Positions 6,830 through 14,445 of a stretch of DNA of 15,996 bases are shown here, piece after piece. This DNA comes from an uncultured Muribaculaceae bacterium (GTDB lineage Bacteria > Bacteroidota > Bacteroidia > Bacteroidales > Muribaculaceae): NCBI GenBank assembly GCA_910586565.1, contig CAJUIT010000030.1, forward strand, positions 1 to 15,996. The letters run 5' to 3'. Made by a program: the position numbers and the translations under genes. The notes under the pieces are model-generated. The model was not told where the DNA came from. It saw nothing but the letters and a program-made list of their open reading frames with translations, and made no database searches. Within the stretch, counting starts at the first letter, position 1. Every line of letters begins with the position of its first letter.

Positions 6830-8650
6830 ATGATAGTAAAGCGTCTGTATCGGTTCATGCTGCGCAGTTTCCTGCCGCTGTTCCTGATGACGTTTTTTAT
6901 ATGTCTGTTCATTGTGCTCATGCAGTTTCTGTGGCGCTATATCGACGACCTTGTCGGTAAGGGGCTCGAATTGCATGTGATAGGTGAGCTGTTTTTCTAC
7001 GCCGCCCTCTCAATGGTGCCTATGGCGCTCCCGCTGGCAATTTTGCTGGCATCGCTCATGACGTTTGGCAACCTCGGCGAGCGTTTCGAGCTCACGGCCA
7101 TGAAGGCGTCGGGCATCTCCTTGATGAAGGTGATGCGTCCGCTCATCGTGTTCATCGGTGTTGTGGCAGTGGGTGCCTTTTTCTTCCAGAACTACGTGCT
7201 CCCGATTGCACAGACAAAAATGTGGACGCTGCTTTATTCGGCGCGGCAGAAATCACCCGAACTCGAGATTCCCGAGGGTGTGTTCTACGACCAGATTCCC
7301 GGCTATAACTTCTATGTTGAGAAGAAGGACCGCGAGAGCGGCACACTCTACGACATGATGATTTATGACGTGTCGCGCGGATTCGAGAACGCCCGCATCA
7401 TCCTTGCCGATTCGGGGCATCTGAAGCTTGCCGACGACAAGGAGCACCTTTTCCTGCAGCTCCATTCGGGCGAGCAGTTCGAGAACCTGCGCGAGAACAA
7501 CGCCGGTGGCAATTCGCAAAACCAGCCCTACCGTCGCGAATCGTTCAAGCTCAAGGAGATTCTGCTGAAATTCGACGCCAACTTCAACCGCATGGACGAA
7601 AGCGGCATGCGCAATCAATATGTGGGTAAAAACATCGACGAGCTTCAGGCAACCATCGACTCGGTGACACTTAGGGTCGATTCAATCGGTGCCGGCTACG
7701 CACGTGAGATAAAGGAAAAAGCCTATCTGCGTGTGCCTTATCTGCATGACAGATATGTGAACGGAGAGCATGTGCAGGAGCCGCAGCGCCCTGTGGCGAT
7801 GGAAAAGCCGCTCGACGTTGATTCGCTCTTCTACCGCGACAAACCCTCAATGGTGGCCTCCTATCTGTCACAGGCTCTGATGAAAGCCCAGCGCGTCAAG
7901 CAGGACTATGAGTTCAAAAGCTATGCAATGGAAGCCGACCGCGAAACCATCCGTCGTCATGGCATCGAGATGCACAAGAAATACACCCTTTCGTTTGCCT
8001 GCCTGATATTCTTCTTTATCGGTGCACCCTTAGGTGCAATCATCCGCAAGGGTGGTCTCGGCACTCCGTTGGTAATATCGGTACTTCTCTTCATTGTCTA
8101 CTACATCATCGATAACACCGGCTACAAGATGGCCCGCGACGGCAAACTTGAAGTCTGGCAAGGTATCTGGCTCAGCTCGGCGGTGTTGCTGCCGCTCGGC
8201 GTTTTCTTCACCTACAAGGCCATGAAGGATTCGGCGGTGTTTGATGTGGATGCCTACAAAAACTTCATCCGCCGCCTCACAGGGAAAGTGAAGCGCGAAC
8301 TCGAGGTGAAGGAATTCACCATGCAGGAGGTGGAGGCGCCGGTGGCAATCGGCATGTTGAAAAGCCTGCAGGCTGCTTGCGAGGAGCTTTCCGAAGCCTA
8401 CCGCAACATGACGCTGCCAAAGCGCATCTATTATTTCTTCCGTAAGTTCCCCGTGCGCGACAAGGCGCAGCAGGTGCTCAACGACACGGTGGATTACCTC
8501 TCGGGCACACGCAGCAAGAGTGTGATTGATGCGGTGAACCTCTATCCCTTCCAGCTCACGGTGCGCAACGTGGCCGAAACCATGCGGGTGAACTCTCATC
8601 TCCTGAAATTGTTTGAGCAACAGAACACAGAAATTAATCAACAACCATAA
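6830..8650 (+). CDS. LptF/LptG (YjgP/YjgQ) family permease
   Basis: 606-residue inner-membrane protein of the family that, with the ATPase LptB, extracts lipopolysaccharide from the inner membrane and passes it to the periplasmic Lpt bridge. Six membrane segments are visible: three near the N-terminus (about 15-35, 53-80 and 101-125), a large periplasmic region (about 126-382), and three more (about 384-404, 408-428 and 440-462). Family-like pieces include the R-F-x-L-R-S-F-L-P start, E-R-F-E-L-T-A-M-K-A-S-G-I-S, and F-F-F-I-G-A-P-L-G-A-I-I-R-K-G-G-L-G. It is much longer than the roughly 360-residue proteobacterial proteins, with a cytoplasmic tail of about 140 residues (463-606) that I do not recognise. 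LptF and LptG cannot be told apart here. ribBA follows 8 bp after the stop, so co-transcription is very likely. Confidence 0.9.
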   Translation: MIVKRLYRFMLRSFLPLFLMTFFICLFIVLMQFLWRYIDDLVGKGLELHVIGELFFYAALSMVPMALPLAILLASLMTFGNLGERFELTAMKASGISLMKVMRPLIVFIGVVAVGAFFFQNYVLPIAQTKMWTLLYSARQKSPELEIPEGVFYDQIPGYNFYVEKKDRESGTLYDMMIYDVSRGFENARIILADSGHLKLADDKEHLFLQLHSGEQFENLRENNAGGNSQNQPYRRESFKLKEILLKFDANFNRMDESGMRNQYVGKNIDELQATIDSVTLRVDSIGAGYAREIKEKAYLRVPYLHDRYVNGEHVQEPQRPVAMEKPLDVDSLFYRDKPSMVASYLSQALMKAQRVKQDYEFKSYAMEADRETIRRHGIEMHKKYTLSFACLIFFFIGAPLGAIIRKGGLGTPLVISVLLFIVYYIIDNTGYKMARDGKLEVWQGIWLSSAVLLPLGVFFTYKAMKDSAVFDVDAYKNFIRRLTGKVKRELEVKEFTMQEVEAPVAIGMLKSLQAACEELSEAYRNMTLPKRIYYFFRKFPVRDKAQQVLNDTVDYLSGTRSKSVIDAVNLYPFQLTVRNVAETMRVNSHLLKLFEQQNTEINQQP

Positions 8651-8658
8651 AAACAGCT

Positions 8659-9912
8659 ATGGCAACCAACCATAACAATGTACCTTCAGCCGACGAACGG
8701 CATCCGATACAACTCGATTCAATTGAAAGCGCTCTTGCCGATTTCAGTGAGGGCAAAATGGTGATTGTGGTCGACGACGAGGACCGCGAGAACGAAGGCG
8801 ACCTCATCGTGGCCGCCGAAAAAATCACCCCTGAGCAGGTGAACTTCATGCTGAAGAACGCCCGCGGAGTGCTTTGCGCGCCCCTCACCATCTCTCGGTG
8901 CCGTGAGCTGAATCTGGCACCTCAGACCGACGTGAACACCTCGGTGCTCGGCACCCCGTTCACTCTCACTGTCGACAAACTCGAGGGTTGCTCAACCGGT
9001 GTGTCTATTCACGACCGTTGCGCAACAATCCGCGCTCTCGCCGACCCGGCCTCGACCCCCGAGACATTCGGCCGCCCGGGCCACATCAACCCCCTCTATG
9101 CACAAGATCAGGGTGTGCTCCGCCGCAGCGGCCACACTGAAGCTGCTGTCGACCTTGCCCGTTTGGCCGGTTTGCAGCCTGCCGCAGCACTGATGGAGAT
9201 AATGAGCGACGACGGTTCGATGGCCCGTTTGCCCGAACTCCGCAAGCGCGCCGACGAGTGGGGGCTCAAGCTCATTTCAATCCGCGACCTCATTGCCTAT
9301 CGTCTGCGTCGCGAATCGCTCGTTGAAAAAGGGGTGGAGGTTGATTTGCCCACATGCTACGGCCACTTCCGTCTTATCCCGTTCCGCCAGAAAAGCAACG
9401 GACTGGAACATATAGCCATCATCAAGGGTGATGTCAACACCAATGAACCGGTGCTCGTGCGCGTGCATTCTTCGTGCGCGACCGGCGATATTTTCGGCTC
9501 TATGCGTTGCGACTGCGGCGAGCAGCTTCACCAGGCACTCCGCATGATCGACAAAGAGGGTTGCGGCGCAGTTGTTTACCTCAGTCAGGAGGGTCGCGGC
9601 ATCGGATTGATGGATAAGATTCGTGCCTACAAATTGCAGGAAGAGGGGATGGATACCGTCGAGGCAAATCTGCACCTCGGCCACAAGGCCGACGAACGCG
9701 ATTATGGCGTGGGAGCACAGATTCTCAGCTCGCTCGGCATCAAGAAAATGCGCCTGATGACAAATAACCCCGTGAAGCGCATCGGCCTCGAAGGCTACGG
9801 CCTTGAAGTGGTTGAAAACGTGCCCATCGAAATCGAGCCCAATGATTACGACCGCTTCTACATGTCAACCAAAAAGCACCGCATGGGTCACACCCTCAAC
9901 CGCGTTGACTGA
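8659..9912 (+). CDS. ribBA: bifunctional 3,4-dihydroxy-2-butanone-4-phosphate synthase / GTP cyclohydrolase II
   Basis: 417-residue cytoplasmic enzyme providing both entry reactions of riboflavin synthesis: ribulose 5-phosphate to dihydroxybutanone phosphate plus formate, and GTP to the diaminopyrimidine precursor. The N-terminal RibB domain shows D-D-E-D-R-E-N-E-G-D (39-48), T-P-F-T-L-T-V-D, R-P-G-H-I-N-P-L and R-S-G-H-T-E-A-A-V-D. The C-terminal RibA domain shows the zinc motif with Cys273, Cys284 and Cys286 (H-S-S-C-A-T-G-D...R-C-D-C-G), Q-E-G-R-G-I-G-L, D-x-R-D-Y-G-V-G-A-Q-I, and N-N-P-x-K near the end. Length and domain order fit full RibBA proteins. It is the second gene of the permease operon, and a strong hairpin terminator lies 38 bp after the stop. 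Confidence 0.95.
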   Translation: MATNHNNVPSADERHPIQLDSIESALADFSEGKMVIVVDDEDRENEGDLIVAAEKITPEQVNFMLKNARGVLCAPLTISRCRELNLAPQTDVNTSVLGTPFTLTVDKLEGCSTGVSIHDRCATIRALADPASTPETFGRPGHINPLYAQDQGVLRRSGHTEAAVDLARLAGLQPAAALMEIMSDDGSMARLPELRKRADEWGLKLISIRDLIAYRLRRESLVEKGVEVDLPTCYGHFRLIPFRQKSNGLEHIAIIKGDVNTNEPVLVRVHSSCATGDIFGSMRCDCGEQLHQALRMIDKEGCGAVVYLSQEGRGIGLMDKIRAYKLQEEGMDTVEANLHLGHKADERDYGVGAQILSSLGIKKMRLMTNNPVKRIGLEGYGLEVVENVPIEIEPNDYDRFYMSTKKHRMGHTLNRVD

Positions 9913-9950
9913 TTGGGGCCGCGCAATCGAAGAAACTTAACAGAAATAAA

Positions 9951-9996
9951 GAAGGAGATGTGCCTGTCAACATCGAGGCACATCTCCTTCGTTTTT
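9951..9996. terminator. bidirectional intrinsic terminator between ribBA and trxA
   Basis: GAAGGAGATGTGCCT (9951-9965) and its exact reverse complement (9976-9990) form a perfect 15-bp stem with a 10-base loop. On the plus strand GTTTTTA follows; on the minus strand TTTATTTC follows. It sits between the convergent ribBA and trxA genes and can end transcripts from both sides. Confidence 0.88.
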
Positions 9997-10004
9997 ATTG
10001 TCAC

Positions 10005-10030
10005 CATCCGGCACGTTCGTGCCGGGGATG
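10005..10030 (-). other. secondary hairpin after trxA
   Basis: CATCC-GGCAC, loop GTTC, GTGCC, a GG bulge and GGATG form a 10-bp stem 10 bases beyond the trxA stop on the minus strand. No T-run follows on that strand, so it may protect the mRNA 3' end or help the larger hairpin at 9951-9990. Confidence 0.35.
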
Positions 10031-10040
10031 CAAAACTGAT

Positions 10041-10364
10041 TTATTTGTCGAGCAGCTCCTGAATTTTAGCTTCAAGGGTGGCGCGGTTCTGCGAGCCGGC
10101 CAGACGGATGTCGGTTTTCTTTCCATCCTTGAAGAACAGGAGGGTGGGAATCGACATGATGCGGTATTCCGAGCTGAGGTCACCCTCTTCGTCAACGTTG
10201 TATTTTCCGATTACAACGCGGTCTTCATATTCCTTTGCAAGTTCGTCGATAAGCGGCGACATTGCCATGCAGGGGCCGCACCATGTGGCCCAGAAGTCGA
10301 TGATTACGGGTTTGCCCGATGCAATGATTTCCTGCGCGTTAGCGTCGGTGATTGTTAAAGCCAT
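10041..10364 (-). CDS. trxA: thioredoxin
   Basis: 107-residue cytoplasmic thioredoxin, the usual size of a stand-alone TrxA. It reduces protein disulfides and is itself reduced by thioredoxin reductase. The active site is W28-C29-G30-P31-C32 in the F-W-A-T-W-C-G-P-C context, and the cis-proline is Pro73 in S-I-P-T. The buried Asp23 of the fold is present (I-I-D-F-W). There is no signal peptide. It lies 90 bp downstream of dnaE on the same strand. I find no clear promoter in the gap, so it may be read from the dnaE transcript or from a promoter I cannot recognise. Confidence 0.95.
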   Translation of the reverse strand: MALTITDANAQEIIASGKPVIIDFWATWCGPCMAMSPLIDELAKEYEDRVVIGKYNVDEEGDLSSEYRIMSIPTLLFFKDGKKTDIRLAGSQNRATLEAKIQELLDK

Positions 10365-10431
10365 AGTTGTCTTTTACGAATTAAAAAATGGTTATTTAGT
10401 TGTTGTTCAGTTAAGTCGGTTGATTGTGGTG

Positions 10432-10450
10432 CCCGCGGCAAACGCCCGGG
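10432..10450 (-). other. hairpin just after the dnaE stop codon
   Basis: CCCG/CGGG and GGC/GCC pair around a four-base loop with one bulged base, starting 4 bases after the dnaE stop. No T-run follows on the minus strand, so it is at most a weak terminator or pause between dnaE and trxA. Confidence 0.3.
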
Positions 10451-10454
10451 TGTG

Positions 10455-13400
10455 TCAGTTGAGGTTGAAGTCGAATTTCACATCGAGCGATTCAAGCATT
10501 TTTGCCAGCTCGCGGTTGAGTGGAATCTGGTAGCCCGAGGTCATTTTTACCCACCGGTTGGCTGCGGAGTCGAACAGGCGCACGTTGAGGTGACCTTTGC
10601 GGTCGGTTCCTCCCATGGTGATGTGCTCCTTGAGCAGTTCGCCGAGGTTGGGCGACATTGACTGCAAGTCGATTTCGAGCGTCACACCTTTTATCAGATT
10701 TCCTTTCACGTCGTTGAGAAGGCGCACTCTCAGCACCTCGAAGCTGATTTCGCCGTTGTAGCGGCGCTCGAAGCGGCCGCTCACCAAAATGGGTGTGCCC
10801 GGTTTGCCGTAGTTGGAAAAGTCGATATACTTCTGCCCGAACAGGCGAAGCTCGCATGTGCCTGAATAGTCCTCCATTGCCATGATGCCGAAATTGCCAC
10901 CGCGGCGCGACGGGCGCGACTCAAATTTGGTCACCATGCCGCCGAAGCTCACCTCTTTTCCCTCCTCGGGGAGCATGTCGTTAAACTCCTTTATGGATGT
11001 GAGTCCGTAGTTTAGCTCCATGTAGTAGGGGTCGAGGGGGTGGGCCGACAGATACATCCCCACCAGCTCGCGTTCCTTCTCAAGTTTCACGGCATCTACC
11101 CAGGGCACTGCCGATTTCACCTCGGGACGCCCGGCGGTGTTGAGTTCGGCGTCCATGTCGCCGAACAGCGAGGCTGTTTGCTGTTGCGAGGCGTTCTGAA
11201 ACGACTGGCCGTAGCGCAGAAGCTGCTCCGAGAATGTCTCGTCGCGGTTGTTTTTCTCAAAATAGTCCTCACGCTTTATGTCGGGGAAGCAGTCGAATGC
11301 TCCGGCGAGCACAAGGGCGTCGAGCGTGCGGCGGTTGATGACCGACGAGGGCACGCGCTCCACAAAATCGTAAGGGCTTTCAAATCGCCCCCCTTCGTCG
11401 CGGGCGGCTATGATTGCGGCCACAACGTTGTCGCCCACACCTTTCACGGCTGCCAGTCCGAAACGGATGTCCCCCTGTTTGTTCACACCGAAGTCGTTGA
11501 ACGATTCGTTCACGTCGGGTCCCTTTACGGGAATTTTCATCGCCTTGCACTCATCCATGAAGTTGGTGAGCTTGGTGATGTCGGAGCGGTTGCGGCTCAG
11601 CACCGCAGCCATATATTCGGCCGGGTAATTGGCTTTGAGATAAGCAGTTTGGAATGCTACCCAGCTGTAGCAGGTGGCGTGACTTTTGTTGAAGGCGTAG
11701 GATGCGAATTTCTCCCAGTCGGCCCAGATTTTTTCGAGCACTTTGGGGTCGTGGCCGTTGGCCTGCCCCCCTTCGAGGAATTTTCCTTTCAGGTGGTTCA
11801 TCTTGTCGATGAGTTTCTTACCCATCGCTTTTCGCAATGTGTCGCTCTCCCCGCGGGTGAAGTTGGCCAACAGTCGCGACAGGAGCATCACCTGTTCCTG
11901 GTAGACGGTAACCCCGTAGGTATCCTTGAGATATTTCTCCATTTCGGGGATGTCGTAGACGATTGGCGCCTTCCCATGTTTGCGGGCGATGAAGTCGGGG
12001 ATGTAGTCCATAGGCCCCGGGCGGTAGAGGGCGTTCATCGCAATGAGGTCCTCGAACGTTGAGGGCTGAAGCTCGCGCAGATATTTCTGCATGCCGGCCG
12101 ACTCAAACTGGAATGTGCCTATGGTACGCCCCTCGCAATAGAGCTTGTAGGTGAGCGGGTCGTCGATGGGAATCTGCTCCATGTCGATGTCGATTCCGCG
12201 TGTGAGCTTGATGTTGCGCACCGCATCCATGATGATGGAGAGGGTTTTCAACCCAAGGAAGTCCATCTTGATAAGGCCGGTTTCCTCGATTACGCGCCCC
12301 TCATATTGGGTTACGAGTAGTTTCCCTTCGAGCTTGTCGACGGCGGTGCTCACCGGCACCCAGTCGGAAATCTTGTCGCGGCAGATAATCACACCGCAGG
12401 CATGCACCCCTGTGCCGCGCACGTTACCCTCGAGTTTTTCGGCATATTTCAGTGTCTCGCGCACGAGCGGGTTGGGGCTCGAAAGCTCCTGCTTGAACTC
12501 GGGCACAAGTTTCAGGCAGTTGGTGAGGTTCATTTTTGCCTCTTTGCCGTTCACTTCGGGCATGTGGCGCGGGAGCAGTTTCACAAGGCGGTCGCTTTCG
12601 GGGATGGGCAGCCCCTCCACACGGGCAACATCCTTGAGTGCCATTTTTGTTGCCATTGTGCCGTAGGTGATGATGTGGGCAACGTTGTCGGCGCCATATT
12701 TCTCGGTCACATATTGGAGCACGCGGGCGCGTCCGTCATCGTCGAAGTCAACGTCGATATCGGGGAGTGAGATTCGGTCGGGGTTGAGGAATCGTTCGAA
12801 CAGAAGGTCATATTTGATTGGGTCGATTTGCGTGATGCCGAGGCAGTAGGCCACACATGAGCCGGCGGCTGAACCGCGGCCGGGGCCCACGCTCACGCCC
12901 AGGCGTTCGCGCGACACGTTGATAAAATCCTGCACGATAAGGAAGTAGCCGGGGAAACCCATCGTTTTCATTATGTGCAGCTCAAATTTGATTCGCTCCT
13001 CCAGTTCGGGCGATAGGGGAGTGCCGTAGCGGCGCTCCGCACCTTCGTAGGCGAGTTTCTTGAGGTAGTCGGCCTCGAATTTGATGCGGTAGAGCTTGTC
13101 GTAGCCCCCCAGTTTTTTTATTTTTTTCTCAGCCTCCTCCTGCGAGAGCACCACGTTGCCGTTTTCGTCGCGGGTAAACTCGTCAAACAGCTCCTGCTCG
13201 GTGATGCGGCTGCGGTATTCCTCCTCGGTGCCGAATTCTTCGGGGATGGCGAAGAAGGGCATGATGGGGGCGTGGTCGATGTCGTAAAACTCTATTTTGT
13301 CGGCGATTTCAACAGTGTTGGCAAGCGAGTCAGGAAGGTCGCCGAAAATGGCGTTCATCTCCTCGGTCGTTTTCATCCACTCCTGTTTGGAGTAGAGCAT

Positions 13401-14249
13401 GCGGTTCTCATCGGTGATTTTGCGGTTGGTCGACAGGCAGATGAGTCGCTCGTGGGCTTCGGCGTCATCTTCGTTTACGAAGTGCACGTCGTTACTGCAA
13501 ATCAGCTTGATGTTGTGCTTGCGTGCGAGTTTTATCAGTTCCACGTTCACACGTTCCTGAATGGGGTAGGTTTCATGGTTGGCGCGCGGAACGGTTGCCT
13601 TGTGGCGCTGCAACTCAAGATAGTAGTCGTCGCCGAAGGTCTCTTTCCACCACAGCACACGCTTTTCGGCTTCCTCAATTTGCCCCTGGTGGATGAGGCG
13701 CGGAATCTCGCCGCCGAGACATGCCGAGCAGACAATCAGCCCCTCGCGGTGGGCGGCGATATCCTCTTTGTCGGTTCGCGGGTGGCTGTAGAATCCTTCG
13801 GTCCATGCACGCGACACAATTTTCACCAGGTTGTGATAGCCTTTCTCATTCTTTGCCAGAAGAATGAGGTGGCGGCCGGTGTCGTGCTTGTCGGTGTGAG
13901 TGAGCAGCGATTCGTTGGCCACATAAACCTCGCAGCCGAAAATTGGCTTGAAAATTTTCTTTTTCAATGCCTCGGCTTCGGCTCGCTTCTCTTCGGCGAG
14001 TGCGGCGTCGCCGGCTGCTTCGGCTTCTGCGGCAGCAGCCTGGGCATCTTTAATGGCACCTTTTGTTTTTGAATTTTTTTTGCTCACGTAGTTGAAAAAT
14101 TCCTTGATGCCGAACATGTTGCCGTGGTCGGTCAAGGCAATGGCCGGCATTCCGTCGGCCATTGCTTTGTCAACGAGAGCGTTGATTGAGGCCTGACCGT
14201 CGAGAATGGAATATTGTGAGTGTACGTGCAGGTGTACGAATGGCTGCAT
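10455..14249 (-). CDS. dnaE: DNA polymerase III subunit alpha
   Basis: 1264-residue replicative polymerase, acting in the replisome with the beta clamp and clamp loader. Order: PHP domain (about 1-300) with H6-L-H-V-H10 and T40-D-H-G; polymerase core with G-P-G-R-G-S-A-A-G, the catalytic P-D497-I-D499-V-D-F motif, Y-R-P-G-P-M near 741, Q-E-Q-V-M near 781, and S-H-A-T-C-Y-S-W-V-A-F near 852; helix-hairpin-helix G-L-A-A-V-K-G-V-G-D near 931; a clamp-binding Q-T-A-S-L-F near 1025; and a C-terminal OB fold from about 1098. An Ala/Glu/Lys-rich helical insertion (about 61-98) interrupts the PHP domain. The start agrees with the usual M-x-x-F-V-H-L-H-V-H beginning. The gene is transcribed divergently from the GT9 gene and is followed by trxA. 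Confidence 0.96.
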   Translation of the reverse strand: MQPFVHLHVHSQYSILDGQASINALVDKAMADGMPAIALTDHGNMFGIKEFFNYVSKKNSKTKGAIKDAQAAAAEAEAAGDAALAEEKRAEAEALKKKIFKPIFGCEVYVANESLLTHTDKHDTGRHLILLAKNEKGYHNLVKIVSRAWTEGFYSHPRTDKEDIAAHREGLIVCSACLGGEIPRLIHQGQIEEAEKRVLWWKETFGDDYYLELQRHKATVPRANHETYPIQERVNVELIKLARKHNIKLICSNDVHFVNEDDAEAHERLICLSTNRKITDENRMLYSKQEWMKTTEEMNAIFGDLPDSLANTVEIADKIEFYDIDHAPIMPFFAIPEEFGTEEEYRSRITEQELFDEFTRDENGNVVLSQEEAEKKIKKLGGYDKLYRIKFEADYLKKLAYEGAERRYGTPLSPELEERIKFELHIMKTMGFPGYFLIVQDFINVSRERLGVSVGPGRGSAAGSCVAYCLGITQIDPIKYDLLFERFLNPDRISLPDIDVDFDDDGRARVLQYVTEKYGADNVAHIITYGTMATKMALKDVARVEGLPIPESDRLVKLLPRHMPEVNGKEAKMNLTNCLKLVPEFKQELSSPNPLVRETLKYAEKLEGNVRGTGVHACGVIICRDKISDWVPVSTAVDKLEGKLLVTQYEGRVIEETGLIKMDFLGLKTLSIIMDAVRNIKLTRGIDIDMEQIPIDDPLTYKLYCEGRTIGTFQFESAGMQKYLRELQPSTFEDLIAMNALYRPGPMDYIPDFIARKHGKAPIVYDIPEMEKYLKDTYGVTVYQEQVMLLSRLLANFTRGESDTLRKAMGKKLIDKMNHLKGKFLEGGQANGHDPKVLEKIWADWEKFASYAFNKSHATCYSWVAFQTAYLKANYPAEYMAAVLSRNRSDITKLTNFMDECKAMKIPVKGPDVNESFNDFGVNKQGDIRFGLAAVKGVGDNVVAAIIAARDEGGRFESPYDFVERVPSSVINRRTLDALVLAGAFDCFPDIKREDYFEKNNRDETFSEQLLRYGQSFQNASQQQTASLFGDMDAELNTAGRPEVKSAVPWVDAVKLEKERELVGMYLSAHPLDPYYMELNYGLTSIKEFNDMLPEEGKEVSFGGMVTKFESRPSRRGGNFGIMAMEDYSGTCELRLFGQKYIDFSNYGKPGTPILVSGRFERRYNGEISFEVLRVRLLNDVKGNLIKGVTLEIDLQSMSPNLGELLKEHITMGGTDRKGHLNVRLFDSAANRWVKMTSGYQIPLNRELAKMLESLDVKFDFNLN

Positions 14250-14377
14250 GGCTGTTTTCTCCGTAGTATAGACGAATCCGCCGTGGCGCTGTCGGGCGTT
14301 GCGGCAGTTTCGTTGTGGTTAGTTTCGGGAGCATCGGGTTTCCGCGGTTGCGGCTCCGGTGCGGTTGATTTTCTTCT

Positions 14378-14386
14378 GCGAATATA
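14378..14386 (-). promoter_or_regulatory. candidate -7 box of dnaE (TATATTCGC)
   Basis: On the minus strand TATATTCGC matches TAnnTTTGC with one change (TTCG for TTTG). No -33 TTTG is seen. Use of this site would give dnaE a leader of about 120 nt. Confidence 0.3.
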
Positions 14387-14431
14387 CGCATTTTTTTTCT
14401 CTCGCACTTCTTTTGTTTTGGTTAAATATGA

Positions 14432-14440
14432 TAATTTTGC
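14432..14440 (+). promoter_or_regulatory. -7 promoter box of the GT9 gene (TAATTTTGC)
   Basis: TAATTTTGC fits TAnnTTTGC exactly, with TTTG copies at 14412-14415 and 14417-14420 upstream, though spaced 16 and 11 bp, shorter than usual. It ends 5 bases before the ATG at 14446, so the transcript would have almost no leader. This argues against the in-frame upstream ATGs at 14359 and 14428. Confidence 0.5.
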
Positions 14441-14445
14441 ACCCG

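Noticed and set aside
6660..6830. A complete cobalamin or FMN riboswitch
   Set aside because: Only core-like fragments are present; there is no B12 box, no full set of FMN helices, and the start codon follows too closely.
9960..10358. 132-codon plus-strand open frame opposite trxA
   Set aside because: It starts inside the terminator hairpin and runs antisense to a certain thioredoxin.
11040..12062. 340-codon plus-strand open frame opposite dnaE
   Set aside because: Antisense to conserved DnaE polymerase motifs, with no domain pattern; a codon-bias shadow.
13272..14072. 266-codon plus-strand open frame opposite the dnaE N-terminus
   Set aside because: Shadow of the PHP domain coding sequence; Phe/Val-rich nonsense-type composition.
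14359..14445. N-terminal extension of the GT9 protein from an upstream ATG
   Set aside because: It runs through the promoter -7 box and adds 29 residues not expected in the family.
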